Below, in pieces: positions 1 to 7,165 of a DNA stretch of 15,333 bases. The notes beneath the pieces are model-generated. The model made no database searches. It was not told the DNA's origin and saw nothing but the letters and a program-made list of their open reading frames with translations. A program made the translations under genes and the position numbers. The stretch comes from DASUZD01 sp036377055. GTDB taxonomy: Bacteria > Actinomycetota > Thermoleophilia > Gaiellales > Gaiellaceae. Each line of letters begins with the position of its first letter. Positions within the stretch are counted from its first letter, which is position 1. The stretch lies in the NCBI GenBank assembly GCA_036377055.1, contig DASUZD010000216.1:1-15333 (forward strand), in the 5' to 3' direction.

Positions 1-453
1 GGGCTCGGGACGGAGCGCGTCGCTCCCGTGATCGGCGAGGTCGTCGAGCGACTTGCGGAGCGGGCCGAGCGCGCCGCAGTGCGGATCGAGGTCGACGTCG
101 ACCCGGACCTCGAGCTGCCGCTGCGCTCGCGAATGGCTCGCGTCGTCGTCGAGAACCTGATGGAGAACGCGATCCGGTACGCCGGGGACGGCACGACGGT
201 GGCCGTGACGGCTCGGCGCGAAGGGGACGCGCTCGTGCTGAGCGTCGTCGACGACGGGGTGGGCGTCTCAGAAGCCGACCTCCCGCGCCTGTTCGAACGG
301 TTCTTCCGCGCCGACCGCGCCCGCGCTTCCCGCGGTACGGGTCTCGGCCTCGCGATCGTGAAGCACGTCGTCACGTCCGCAGGCGGAAGCGTCGAGGCGC
401 GCGGAGCGCCGGGACGAGGCCTCGAGATCGTCTGCTCGTTCGCTGCGAGCTAG
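1..453 (+). CDS. Sensor histidine kinase, C-terminal ATPase domain (partial, 5' end outside window)
   Basis: The frame is open from base 1 and ends in TAG at 451-453, so about 150 residues of a longer protein are visible. They form the HATPase_c domain that binds ATP and phosphorylates a conserved His located upstream. Visible motifs in order are the N box (ENLMENAIRYA), G1 box (DDGVGV), F box (LFERFFRADRARA) and G2 box (GTGLGLAIVKH). The domain ends right after the usual G-x-F-x-x-x-F-type C-terminus (GRGLEIVCSF), so nothing follows it. The sensor, transmembrane and dimerisation regions are not in the window, so the signal cannot be read. The pst and phoU genes downstream make a PhoR-type phosphate sensor plausible, but that is context only. 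The stop is interlocked with the stop of the convergent ATP-grasp gene. Confidence 0.93.
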   Translation, partial: GLGTERVAPVIGEVVERLAERAERAAVRIEVDVDPDLELPLRSRMARVVVENLMENAIRYAGDGTTVAVTARREGDALVLSVVDDGVGVSEADLPRLFERFFRADRARASRGTGLGLAIVKHVVTSAGGSVEARGAPGRGLEIVCSFAAS

Positions 454-1322
454 ACGAGCGACGCGACGGCGGCCTCGTCCGGCTCGTCTGCCGCAGCGCG
501 GCCGACGAGGGCGGACACGGCCTCGGCGAACACGTCGACGTCGGCCGCGTACTCGTGCGTGAAGTCGACGGCGCCGTTCAGCTCGATCACGACGTACTCG
601 CCTGCGCCGGTCGGCAGGAGGTCGACCCCGACGAGGTCGATGCCGAGCGCCGCGGCGGCAGCGATGGCGAGCTCGCATGCGCGTGGCGGCGCCACGACGG
701 GACGGCGGGTTCCGCCGAGCGCGATGTTCGTCCGCCACTCGCCCGGCGCCGCCCAGCGCTCGATCGCGCCGACGACGCGTCCACCCGCGACGAGGCAGCG
801 AAGGTCGTGGCCGAGCGGCGGCACGAGCTCCTGGACCACTGCGCCCGTCGCGAGGAACCACGGCCGTTCGCGAAGCTCGGCGAGGCAGGAGTCCAGCTCC
901 TCTTCGGTCGCACAGAGGACGACGTCGGCACCCCAGCTTCCGTAGGGCGGCTTCACGACGACGGGAAGATCGAGCTCGACGACAGGTTCCTCGGCACGCA
1001 GCGCGACCGTCCTCGGGTGCGGCAGGCCCGCAGACTCGAGGGCCTCGGCGGTCGAGAGCTTGTTGTGGGCCTTGCGTACGGCGGCGGGCGGGTTCAGCAC
1101 CTTGACGCCGCGGGCGGCGAGCCGCTCGAGCGCCCAGACGCCCGGCTCCATGCCGTCGAGCGAATGGAGGACGTCGAGGCGACCGAGGGCGATGTGACCC
1201 CGCTCGAGGTGGACGAGCGCTTGCGCCGGCGAAAGCAGGACAGACTCCACGCCGGGAACGGGCGCAGTGGCCAGAGCGACGTTGGCCGGGGTGGAGCGCT
1301 GCGCGACGACAGCGAACTTCAT
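450..1322 (-). CDS. ATP-grasp ligase, RimK/LysX-like
   Basis: The 290-residue protein has the ATP-grasp fold used to join a carboxylate to an amine through an acyl-phosphate, with ATP and Mg. Visible features are NKLSTAEAL (about 87-95, the pre-ATP-binding helix typical of RimK relatives), the glycine-rich loop KPPYGSWG (124-131), E165 in the hinge, the WRTNIALGG substrate/ATP segment (196-204), D234 and the metal ligands E247-x-N249. That order is typical of RimK, LysX and related amino-acid ligases; the substrate cannot be told. ATG at 1322 (MKFAVV) was chosen because it opens the N-terminal Rossmann strand. A TTG at 1361 would add 13 proline-rich residues. No clear Shine-Dalgarno lies upstream, so a leaderless mRNA is possible. 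The gene runs head-to-tail after the metallophosphoesterase with about a 100-bp gap. Confidence 0.88.
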   Translation of the reverse strand: MKFAVVAQRSTPANVALATAPVPGVESVLLSPAQALVHLERGHIALGRLDVLHSLDGMEPGVWALERLAARGVKVLNPPAAVRKAHNKLSTAEALESAGLPHPRTVALRAEEPVVELDLPVVVKPPYGSWGADVVLCATEEELDSCLAELRERPWFLATGAVVQELVPPLGHDLRCLVAGGRVVGAIERWAAPGEWRTNIALGGTRRPVVAPPRACELAIAAAAALGIDLVGVDLLPTGAGEYVVIELNGAVDFTHEYAADVDVFAEAVSALVGRAAADEPDEAAVASLV

Positions 1323-1353
1323 GGGGGCAGGAATAGTGAGGCCTGGAGGGCGG

Positions 1354-1402
1354 GGAAACAAGTGTCACTGCAAATGTCCGCCGAAATCGATTCGGAAACA
1401 AG
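1354..1402. repeat. Pair of 9-bp direct repeats upstream of the ATP-grasp gene
   Basis: GGAAACAAG occurs at 1354-1362 and again at 1394-1402, exactly 40 bp apart, about four helical turns. They lie in the 101-bp gap that must hold the promoter of the ATP-grasp gene if it has one. Between them is a short hairpin-like CCGAA/TTCGG pair at 1381-1395. The spacing suits a cooperative regulator, but chance cannot be excluded. Confidence 0.3.
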
Positions 1403-1412
1403 ACCGGATCGA

Positions 1413-1427
1413 CTAGCTTTTAGCTAG
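1413..1427. terminator. Small hairpin overlapping the metallophosphoesterase stop codon
   Basis: CTAGCT (1413-1418) and AGCTAG (1422-1427) form a perfect 6-bp stem around TTT. The distal arm contains the TAG stop (1426-1424) of the minus-strand metallophosphoesterase. The hairpin is AT-rich for this genome and has no U-tract, so termination is weak at best. Confidence 0.25.
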
Positions 1428-2236
1428 GCGTCCGCGAGCGATTGGCCTTGTCCGCGGCGGACGAACGAGTCCGGCGGCATCGCCGCGAGCTCCTTCGGCC
1501 AGCGCCGCGGATAGGCGCCCAGCACGTCGCCGGCCGCGCCGGGAAGGCGTCGCTCGATCTGGATTTCGTCCGCGCCGATCCGGACCATGTTGTACGACGG
1601 GTGGCCGAAACCGCGCGTCCTGAGCGTCGAGACCGTGCCCGAGTGGACGACGTAGAGCCCGGCGATGGGCCACACGTACGGGACGTGACGGTGGCCGCCG
1701 AGGACGAGGTCGACCTTCGACTCGTGCAGCAGCGAGAGCACGTCGCCGGCGTCGAGGAGCTGGTTCCGCTCGCGGCCGGTCCCCGGGATCGGGACGAGGT
1801 GGTGGTGGCAGACGAAGATGCGGAGGTCGGCGTCGGGATCGAAGCCCTCCGCGATCCAGCCGTAGTGCTCGCGCCCGACCTCGCCCTCGTCGATGTCGGG
1901 CTTCGAGGCGTCGACCGCGACGAGCGCGACGTCCATTCCGTCGAGCTCGACGCGCAGCCGGTGGTCGCGCGTCCCGAACGTCTCCTCGTAGAGGATGTAG
2001 CCGACGTTCCGCGCGTCGTGATTCCCGGGCACGAGGACGACGTGCTCGCACTCGATCCGGGCGAGTTCCCCGCGCGCCTCGTCGTACTGCTCCGGAAAGC
2101 CGTCGTCGGTCAGGTCGCCTGCGACGACGACGAGGTCCGGCCGCGCGTCGTTCACCTCGGCGATCGCTGCGTGGAGAAGCTCGCGGCGGTGCCGGGCGGC
2201 ACCGACGTGCACGTCGGAGAGCTGTGCGATCAGCAT
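1424..2236 (-). CDS. Metallophosphoesterase, CpdA/Icc-like (class III cyclic nucleotide phosphodiesterase family)
   Basis: This 270-residue cytosolic protein has the full calcineurin-like metal-binding set: D8-x-H10 at the start of the first strand, GD41 (AGDLTDDG), GNH73D, the CHHH cluster at 143-146 and GGHRH at 180-184. These residues hold a two-metal centre that hydrolyses phosphomonoesters or diesters. Length and motif order match the CpdA/Icc class, which includes cyclic-nucleotide phosphodiesterases and lipid or nucleotide phosphatases; the substrate is not evident. The final ~40 residues (after about 230) are a tail beyond the fold. ATG at 2236 opens directly on the first beta strand (MLIAQLSDVH), so the start is secure even though the ribosome site is weak. 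The gene diverges from the LVIVD-repeat gene at 2376. Confidence 0.9.
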   Translation of the reverse strand: MLIAQLSDVHVGAARHRRELLHAAIAEVNDARPDLVVVAGDLTDDGFPEQYDEARGELARIECEHVVLVPGNHDARNVGYILYEETFGTRDHRLRVELDGMDVALVAVDASKPDIDEGEVGREHYGWIAEGFDPDADLRIFVCHHHLVPIPGTGRERNQLLDAGDVLSLLHESKVDLVLGGHRHVPYVWPIAGLYVVHSGTVSTLRTRGFGHPSYNMVRIGADEIQIERRLPGAAGDVLGAYPRRWPKELAAMPPDSFVRRGQGQSLADA

Positions 2237-2270
2237 CGTTCCGCGGCGAGCCCCACCACTCGCCGGAGCG

Positions 2271-2376
2271 TATAGCCGCCGCCTCGGATGCGCACCGACG
2301 AAGATCCATCTTCGGCCGCAGTGGGTATTGCCTCGCGGAAGGGCAACTCGACGTGCAGAAAGGGGGGGCGGCTATA
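2271..2376. repeat. 10-bp inverted repeat framing the divergent intergenic region
   Basis: TATAGCCGCC at 2271-2280 is repeated in inverted form as GGCGGCTATA at 2367-2376, a perfect 10-bp match 86 bp apart. Read outward, each gene has the same GGCGGCTATA on its 5' side: about 35 bp before the metallophosphoesterase start, and ending on the first base of the LVIVD-protein ATG. It could be a shared promoter or operator element, or it could pair in an mRNA and mask the start at 2376. Confidence 0.4.
2299..2314. promoter_or_regulatory. Candidate dimeric operator palindrome
   Basis: CGAAGAT (2299-2305) and ATCTTCG (2308-2314) form perfect 7-bp arms around CC. It sits mid-way in the divergent spacer between the metallophosphoesterase and the first LVIVD gene, where a dimeric repressor or activator could act on both. 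There is no supporting motif from a named regulator. Confidence 0.3.
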
Positions 2377-3971
2377 TGAGACGCCGTCTGCTGGTCACTC
2401 TGTCCTCGCTCCTACTCGTCCTGGCGTTGCCTCTCGTCGCGTTCGGCGACGTCGGCGTGGGACCGGGCGGCGGCACGCCCGGCACCTCGCTCAACTTCGA
2501 GCTCGTCGGCGCGAACCCGCTCTACGCGCGCGGGATGAACGCGGCGATCACGCTCTACGACCATTACGCGTACATCGGCAATCGGACGGACGGTTCGAGC
2601 ACCTGCGGGATCGGCGACCCGCGCCGAGACGTCGACCCGAACTCGTGCCCGCATCCCCATCCGGGGATCCTGATCGCCGACATCGCGAACCCCGCGAGCC
2701 CGACGATCGTCGGCGAGATCGGCCCGCCATACGCGGGGCAGGTCGGGATCACCACGCGCGAGCTCCGTGTCTGGCCGCAGAAGAAGCTGCTCATGGTGAT
2801 GACGTTCCGCTGTAGCTCCGTGATCCACGCGTGCCCGCCGGGGAACGACACGACGTTCCCGTTCGACATCAAGTTCTTCGATCTGAGCGATCCCGTCCAT
2901 CCGGCGTTCATCTCGAGCTACGTGCCGATCTCGCAAGCCGGTCAAAAGGTGAAGCCGCACGAGATGTACCTCTGGGTCGATCCGAAGAACGCCAACCGAG
3001 CGTTGCTCTGGCTCTCGACACCGAGCGTCTCGGCCAGTCCGACGCGACCGAACTTGATGATCGTCGACATCAGCGACGTGGCCTCGGGCGGGGCCGTCAA
3101 GGAGGTCGCCGAGGGCAACTGGAACCAGTTCTTCCCGGGCGCGTCCGATCCCGCGACCTACGACTTCGATCTCTCGCTTCACTCGATGACGCCGTCGTTC
3201 GACGGCACCCGTACGTATCTCGCCTACCTGCGCGGGGGCTTCGGCGTGCTTGATACGTCCAACGTGGCGAACGACCAGGTGCCGACGGGAAGCGTCGAGA
3301 ATCTGAACGACGACCTGCTCACTCCCGTGCCATTCCCGACCTGGGGCACGGGCCCGCACTGTGAGGGCCACACACCAGCGGGCTGCGCGGAGAGCCACTC
3401 CGCGGTGCCGCTGCCGGGGCGCCCGTTCGCGCTGACGATCGACGAGGTCTATGGGACGTTCACGGTGCCGTCGTTCGGCTGGCCGTGGGGTTGGGCTCGT
3501 CTCTGGAACATCGCCCAGCCGCGCCAGCCGCGCATCGTGGGCGAGTACAAGATCCTCCAGAACACGAGCGCCTACACGCCTGCGCCGGGCGAGAACGAGT
3601 TCAACTCGTACTCGTCGCACAACCCAACGGTGCTGCGAGACCTGATCTTCGACTCGTGGCACTCGGGCGGGGAGCAGGCGATCGACGTCTCCGACCCCGG
3701 CGCGCCCGTACAGGCAGGCTGGTTCTCGCCGACGCCGCTCGGCACGGTCGCGAACGAGGATCCCGCTCTTTCGCGCGGCCCGAACAAGGTCGTCGTGTGG
3801 AGCTTCCCGATCATTCGGAACGGCCTGATCTACGTCGTCGACATCCGCAACGGGCTCTTCGTGCTCCGCTACACCGGCCCGCACGCGGACGAGGCGGCCG
3901 CGATCTCCTTCCTCGAGGGGAACTCGAATCTCGGCGACGCCGGCAGGCTCGCGAAGAGCGCAGGACCGTAA
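2376..3971 (+). CDS. Secreted LVIVD-repeat beta-propeller protein
   Basis: The 531-residue protein opens with a Sec signal peptide (MRRR, hydrophobic core at about 5-22, likely cleavage after A-F-G at 22-24), so it is exported. The body carries spaced copies of the LVIVD pattern, a beta strand ending in D-x-S/A-x-P followed by P-x-x-V/I-G: ILIADIANPASPTIVGE, LMIVDISDV, FGVLDTSNV, LWNIAQPRQPRIVGEY, QAIDVSDPGAPVQAGW and IYVVDIRNGLFVL. Such repeats fold as a beta-propeller; no catalytic residues are recognised and the function is unknown. Six cysteines occur as three close pairs, consistent with disulfides outside the cell. ATG at 2376 is chosen because a purine-rich AGGGGGG lies just upstream (2361-2368) and the signal peptide starts there; an in-frame start at 2328 would spoil the signal peptide. 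A strong hairpin follows the stop. Confidence 0.85.
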   Translation: MRRRLLVTLSSLLLVLALPLVAFGDVGVGPGGGTPGTSLNFELVGANPLYARGMNAAITLYDHYAYIGNRTDGSSTCGIGDPRRDVDPNSCPHPHPGILIADIANPASPTIVGEIGPPYAGQVGITTRELRVWPQKKLLMVMTFRCSSVIHACPPGNDTTFPFDIKFFDLSDPVHPAFISSYVPISQAGQKVKPHEMYLWVDPKNANRALLWLSTPSVSASPTRPNLMIVDISDVASGGAVKEVAEGNWNQFFPGASDPATYDFDLSLHSMTPSFDGTRTYLAYLRGGFGVLDTSNVANDQVPTGSVENLNDDLLTPVPFPTWGTGPHCEGHTPAGCAESHSAVPLPGRPFALTIDEVYGTFTVPSFGWPWGWARLWNIAQPRQPRIVGEYKILQNTSAYTPAPGENEFNSYSSHNPTVLRDLIFDSWHSGGEQAIDVSDPGAPVQAGWFSPTPLGTVANEDPALSRGPNKVVVWSFPIIRNGLIYVVDIRNGLFVLRYTGPHADEAAAISFLEGNSNLGDAGRLAKSAGP

Positions 3972-3984
3972 TCCAGCACAACGG

Positions 3985-4018
3985 AAGGCGAGGGTCGGCG
4001 ACCGCCGACCCTCGCCTT
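3985..4018 (+). terminator. Perfect 16-bp inverted repeat, probable transcription terminator
   Basis: The arms 3985-4000 and 4003-4018 are exact reverse complements, starting AAGGCGAGGG and ending CCCTCGCCTT, with two bases between them (an effective loop of four or more after fraying). It begins 14 bases after the first LVIVD gene. The AA/TT ends give a short U run on the RNA, but there is no long U-tract. It also separates this gene from the next promoter. Confidence 0.75.
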
Positions 4019-4045
4019 TGACATTGGAGGCCTTCGGGCTAAGAC
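4018..4045 (+). promoter_or_regulatory. Sigma-70-type promoter for the second LVIVD gene
   Basis: A perfect -35 box TTGACA is at 4018-4023, followed after 16 bp by TAAGAC (4040-4045) as a weak -10. Transcription would start near 4052, leaving a leader of about 50 bases that ends in the ribosome site GGGGGAGG (4084-4091) before ATG 4101. The -35 box shares its first base with the end of the preceding hairpin, so the terminator and promoter are back to back. Confidence 0.45.
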
Positions 4046-4100
4046 TCCCCCGTGCGCGCTCAGGGAGAGCCCGCTATCGAGACCGGGGGAGGTCGCAGGC

Positions 4101-5378
4101 ATGAAGGCAGCTCGTGTTTGGGCGATCCGGATCGCGTTGCTCGCGACGATCGCAGTCGCCGCACCATCGGCCGGTGCGGCAGGAAACCCGATGAAGCTGG
4201 TCGGCGCTCTGAACCCGTGGAAGAACGGTCAGTTCTCCAACGTCGCCGCGGACGCTGTGCGCGATGTCGGTTACCTCGGCTCGTTCGACGACCAGGGCGT
4301 GGCCGTGATCAATACGACCAACCCCGCGCAACCGGTGCTCACGGACACGCTCACCACTCACATCACGAGCGCCACCCAGACGTCCGACTCGGCCGACCTC
4401 GACCTCGTCGGCCGCTACCTGGCCGTCAGCCATCAGCCCTGGACCGACGGCGGCTTCTCCGGGATCAGCATCTACGACACCGCCGCCGACGCGTACCACC
4501 CGACGTTGCTCCGCCGCGTCGCGCTGCCGGACGGGATTCACACCGTTCAGCTCGATCCCGAAGTCGAGTCGGGCCGGCCGTACGCCTACGCGAACGCGTT
4601 CGAGTTCGGGACCGAGGCCGTCTTCATCGTCAACATCCAGACGGGCGCCGTCGTCGGTACGTATCAATCTCCTGAGCCGCAGGGCTGCTACCCCTCCGAC
4701 TCCGACTGCCAGCAGTTCAACTCACCGCACGAAGGCTGGCTCCAGCGGAGTCCGGCCGGGCACATGCTCGACTACGTCGCCTACTGGGACAGCGGCATGC
4801 GGATCGTCGACGTGACCGAACCGGCCCATCCGGTCGAGATCGGCTCTTATGACTATCCGGGCCAGCCGGGCAACTGCTGCGCGCACTCGACCGCCCCGAC
4901 CCCGTCCGGGAACTACGTGTACCTCGAGGACGAGATCGGCGTCGGAGGCACCGGCGGCGTCCACGTGCTCGACACGCACGGCTGCGATGGCATCGGCACC
5001 TGTGCGCCGCAGCAGGTCGGCTTCTGGCACATCAACGGCCACCCCGTCCAGGCGGCGGCGGTGAGCGGTCAGGGCTCGGGCTCCTATCACGGAGTGATCC
5101 AGCGCTTCTTCAGCTGGGACGCGCACAACCTCGACGTGAAGGGCGAGAACACGCTGCTCGTCGCCAACTACACGATGGGCATCCGCCTGATCGACACCAG
5201 CGACAAGACGAATCCGGTCGAGACGTCCTTCTACCTACCGAACGCGAACAAGAACCTCGCGTGCAACCAGGCCTGCTTCTTCCAGGGCCGCGAGACCTGG
5301 GGCGCGTACTTCGGCAGCGACGGCAACATCTACGCGAGCGACTTCTGGCTCGGCTTCTTCATCGTCAATCCGAACTAA
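4101..5378 (+). CDS. Secreted LVIVD-repeat protein, probable seven-bladed propeller
   Basis: The 425-residue protein starts with a signal peptide (cleavage likely after A-G-A at 24-26). It contains seven G-x-x-I/V-x-D/N-type strands: GVAVINTTNPAQP (66), GISIYDTAAD (121), AVFIVNIQTG (173), GMRIVDVTEPAHPVEIG (232), GVHVLDTHG (286), GIRLIDTSDKTNPVE (360) and GFFIVNPN (418, the very C-terminus). Seven copies fit a seven-bladed LVIVD propeller, an inference from spacing. Eight cysteines (196, 203, 259, 260, 295, 301, 388, 392) suggest disulfides outside the membrane. It is a paralogue by type, not a close copy, of the upstream protein and has its own promoter and ribosome site. There is no lipobox or membrane anchor, so it is probably released or wall-bound. 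The substrate or ligand is unknown. Confidence 0.85.
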   Translation: MKAARVWAIRIALLATIAVAAPSAGAAGNPMKLVGALNPWKNGQFSNVAADAVRDVGYLGSFDDQGVAVINTTNPAQPVLTDTLTTHITSATQTSDSADLDLVGRYLAVSHQPWTDGGFSGISIYDTAADAYHPTLLRRVALPDGIHTVQLDPEVESGRPYAYANAFEFGTEAVFIVNIQTGAVVGTYQSPEPQGCYPSDSDCQQFNSPHEGWLQRSPAGHMLDYVAYWDSGMRIVDVTEPAHPVEIGSYDYPGQPGNCCAHSTAPTPSGNYVYLEDEIGVGGTGGVHVLDTHGCDGIGTCAPQQVGFWHINGHPVQAAAVSGQGSGSYHGVIQRFFSWDAHNLDVKGENTLLVANYTMGIRLIDTSDKTNPVETSFYLPNANKNLACNQACFFQGRETWGAYFGSDGNIYASDFWLGFFIVNPN

Positions 5379-5416
5379 GCATCAGCTCGTTTCCAGGCGT
5401 TCACGGTCCGGCTCCC

Positions 5417-5434
5417 TAGCGCGGTACGCGGCTA
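5417..5434. terminator. Weak hairpin between convergent LVIVD and pstB genes
   Basis: TAGC-GCG at 5417-5423 pairs with CGC-(G)-GCTA at 5427-5434 around GTA, with one bulged G. It overlaps the pstB stop (5434-5432) and lies in the 53-bp convergent gap, the only candidate for a shared terminator there. There is no U-tract. Confidence 0.3.
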
Positions 5435-6286
5435 CCCGAAGCGGCCGGTCACGTAATCCTCCGTCCGCTTGTCGGAGGGCGCCGTGAACATCTTCTGCGT
5501 CGCGTCGTACTCGATCAGAATTCCGCTGCGGTCGCCGCGCTCGTCGGGCTGCGAAAGGCTGAAGAAGGCCGTCATGTCGGCGACGCGCGCGGCCTGCTGC
5601 ATGTTGTGCGTGACGATTACGAAGGAGTAGTCGCGCTTCAGCTCGTGCATCAGGTCCTCGATCGAGGAGGTCGCGATCGGGTCGAGCGCGGAGGCGGGCT
5701 CGTCGAGCAGCACCACGTCGGGCTCGACCGCGATCGCGCGCGCGATGCAGAGCCGCTGCTGCTGGCCGCCGGAGAGCGAGAGCGCGCTCGAGCGCAGGCG
5801 CTTCGAGACCTCGTCCCAGAGCGCAGCACGCTTCAGCGCATGCTCGACGCGGTCGTCGAGCGAGTCCTTCATCCCGAGGACGCGCAGGCCGAAGGCGACG
5901 TTGTCGTAGATCGACTTCGGGAACGGGTTCGGCCGCTGGAAGACCATTCCGATCCGCCGCCGCACGGCGACGGGGTCGACGTCGCCGCCCAGCAGGTCGA
6001 CGTCGTGGTACAGGATCTCGCCCTCGGCGTCGAAGCCGGGGATCAGGTCGTTCATCCGGTTCAGGCAGCGGATGAACGTGCTCTTGCCGCACCCGGACGG
6101 CCCGATCACCGCCGTGACGAGGTTCTTGTGGATCTCCATCGACACGTCGCGGATGGCCGCGTTCGCCCCGTAGCGAGCTGTGAGCCGGCGGATGTCGAAG
6201 ACCGGCTCGCGCCGCTCGGGCTCGGGCAGCGCCGGTGCGATGGCTGCGAGCGGCTCCACGGGGCGCGTAGCGTAATCCACCGGCAC
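5432..6286 (-). CDS. pstB: Phosphate ABC transporter ATP-binding protein PstB
   Basis: This 284-residue ATPase powers high-affinity phosphate import through PstC/PstA at the inner face of the membrane. All ABC motifs are intact: Walker A GPSGCGKST (62-70), Q-loop Q117 in FQRPNPFP, signature LSGGQQQR (171-178), Walker B VVLLDE (191-196) and H-loop H227 (VTHNM). The NPFPKSIYDNVAFGLR and THNMQQAARVAD segments are diagnostic of PstB. The body matches the family's usual ~250 residues, with an N-terminal extension of about 27 proline-rich residues. The start is GTG at 6286 behind GGGAGG with a 4-nt spacing; GTG two codons later is equally possible at 10 nt. It is the last gene of the pstSCAB operon, 9 bp after pstA. 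No phoU follows it. Confidence 0.97.
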   Translation of the reverse strand: MPVDYATRPVEPLAAIAPALPEPERREPVFDIRRLTARYGANAAIRDVSMEIHKNLVTAVIGPSGCGKSTFIRCLNRMNDLIPGFDAEGEILYHDVDLLGGDVDPVAVRRRIGMVFQRPNPFPKSIYDNVAFGLRVLGMKDSLDDRVEHALKRAALWDEVSKRLRSSALSLSGGQQQRLCIARAIAVEPDVVLLDEPASALDPIATSSIEDLMHELKRDYSFVIVTHNMQQAARVADMTAFFSLSQPDERGDRSGILIEYDATQKMFTAPSDKRTEDYVTGRFG

Positions 6287-6295
6287 GTATCCTCC

Positions 6296-7165
6296 CTAGC
6301 GAGTTAGCCCGAGCTTCCGCCGGCTGCGGGCGGCGAGCGCCCGCGCCACGGTGCTGGCGAGCATGATGAACGCGATCAGGACGAGCGCCGCGGCCCACGC
6401 CTGGCGGTGGTCGGCCGGGTCGGGCGACTCCGAGTATTCGAAGATCTTCAGCGGCACCGACGCGAGCGCCTGCCGCGGGTCGGCGCGGAGCTGGTCGCCG
6501 ACCAGCGAGGACGTGAACAGGAGCGGCGCGGTCTCGCCAGCGACGCGCGCGACGGCCAGCGTCGTGCCGGTGACGATGCCGCCGATCGTCTGCTGGAGCA
6601 CGATCGAGAGCGTCGTTCGCCAGCGGCTGACGCCGAGCGCGAGGCTCGCCTCGCGCGTCGAGCCGGGGACGAGCGCGAGCGTCTCCTGCGTCGCGCGGGC
6701 GATCAGCGGGATCATCAGGATCGCGAGCGCGAACGATCCGGCGAGCGCGCTCTGGCCGTGGCCCGTGACGACGAGCGCGAAGACGAAGATGCCGACGACG
6801 ATCGCCGGCACGCCGTTCAGGACGTCCAGCGCGAGCGCGATCAGGAAGGCGATGCGCCGGCGCGCGAACTCGTTCAGGTAGATCGCCGTCAGCACGCCGA
6901 TCGGAAGCGCCATCAGCGTCGCGATGCCGACGATCACGGCGGTTCCGACGAAGGCGTTCGCGAGCCCGGTCGGGACCGGGACGAACGAGAACGGGTGCGG
7001 CGACTTCGTGAAGAAGTCGAGGTTGATCGCGCCGGCGCCGCGCTTGGCGACCGAGACGACCATGATCGCGAGCACTGCGACGGCGGCGAACGCGGCCGCG
7101 ACCGCGACCGCCTGCATCGCGAGGTTGACGAGCCGTCGGCGGAGCGGCGTCTTCATCTCGTTCAT
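6296..7165 (-). CDS. pstA: Phosphate ABC transporter permease PstA
   Basis: This 289-residue membrane permease pairs with PstC to form the phosphate channel. About six hydrophobic helices are visible: the first at about 15-40, the rest spread from about 70 to 280. The ABC-permease coupling loop, which contacts PstB, is visible as E-A-S-L-A-L-G-V-S-R-W-R, and GETAPLLFTS is typical of PstA. ATG at 7165 (MNEMK) overlaps the pstC stop as ATGA, so the two are translationally coupled; a second ATG lies three codons in. The protein ends at 6296, 9 bp before pstB. The charged region SPHPFSF following the first helix faces out in homologues. Confidence 0.95.
   Translation of the reverse strand: MNEMKTPLRRRLVNLAMQAVAVAAAFAAVAVLAIMVVSVAKRGAGAINLDFFTKSPHPFSFVPVPTGLANAFVGTAVIVGIATLMALPIGVLTAIYLNEFARRRIAFLIALALDVLNGVPAIVVGIFVFALVVTGHGQSALAGSFALAILMIPLIARATQETLALVPGSTREASLALGVSRWRTTLSIVLQQTIGGIVTGTTLAVARVAGETAPLLFTSSLVGDQLRADPRQALASVPLKIFEYSESPDPADHRQAWAAALVLIAFIMLASTVARALAARSRRKLGLTR

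Noticed and set aside
450..1322. Naming the ATP-grasp gene rimK or lysX
   Set aside because: No LysW-type partner, lysine or arginine genes or ribosomal target nearby; motifs are shared by several ligase families.
268..1401. 377-codon minus-strand open frame across the kinase end and the ATP-grasp gene
   Set aside because: Its product is Arg/Ala/Pro-rich with no domain and overlaps two well-supported genes; it is a by-product of high GC at codon position 3.
2412..3884. 490-codon frame antisense to the first LVIVD protein
   Set aside because: Composition is Arg/Val/Asp/Glu-rich without motifs; the plus strand has a signal peptide, ribosome site and LVIVD repeats.
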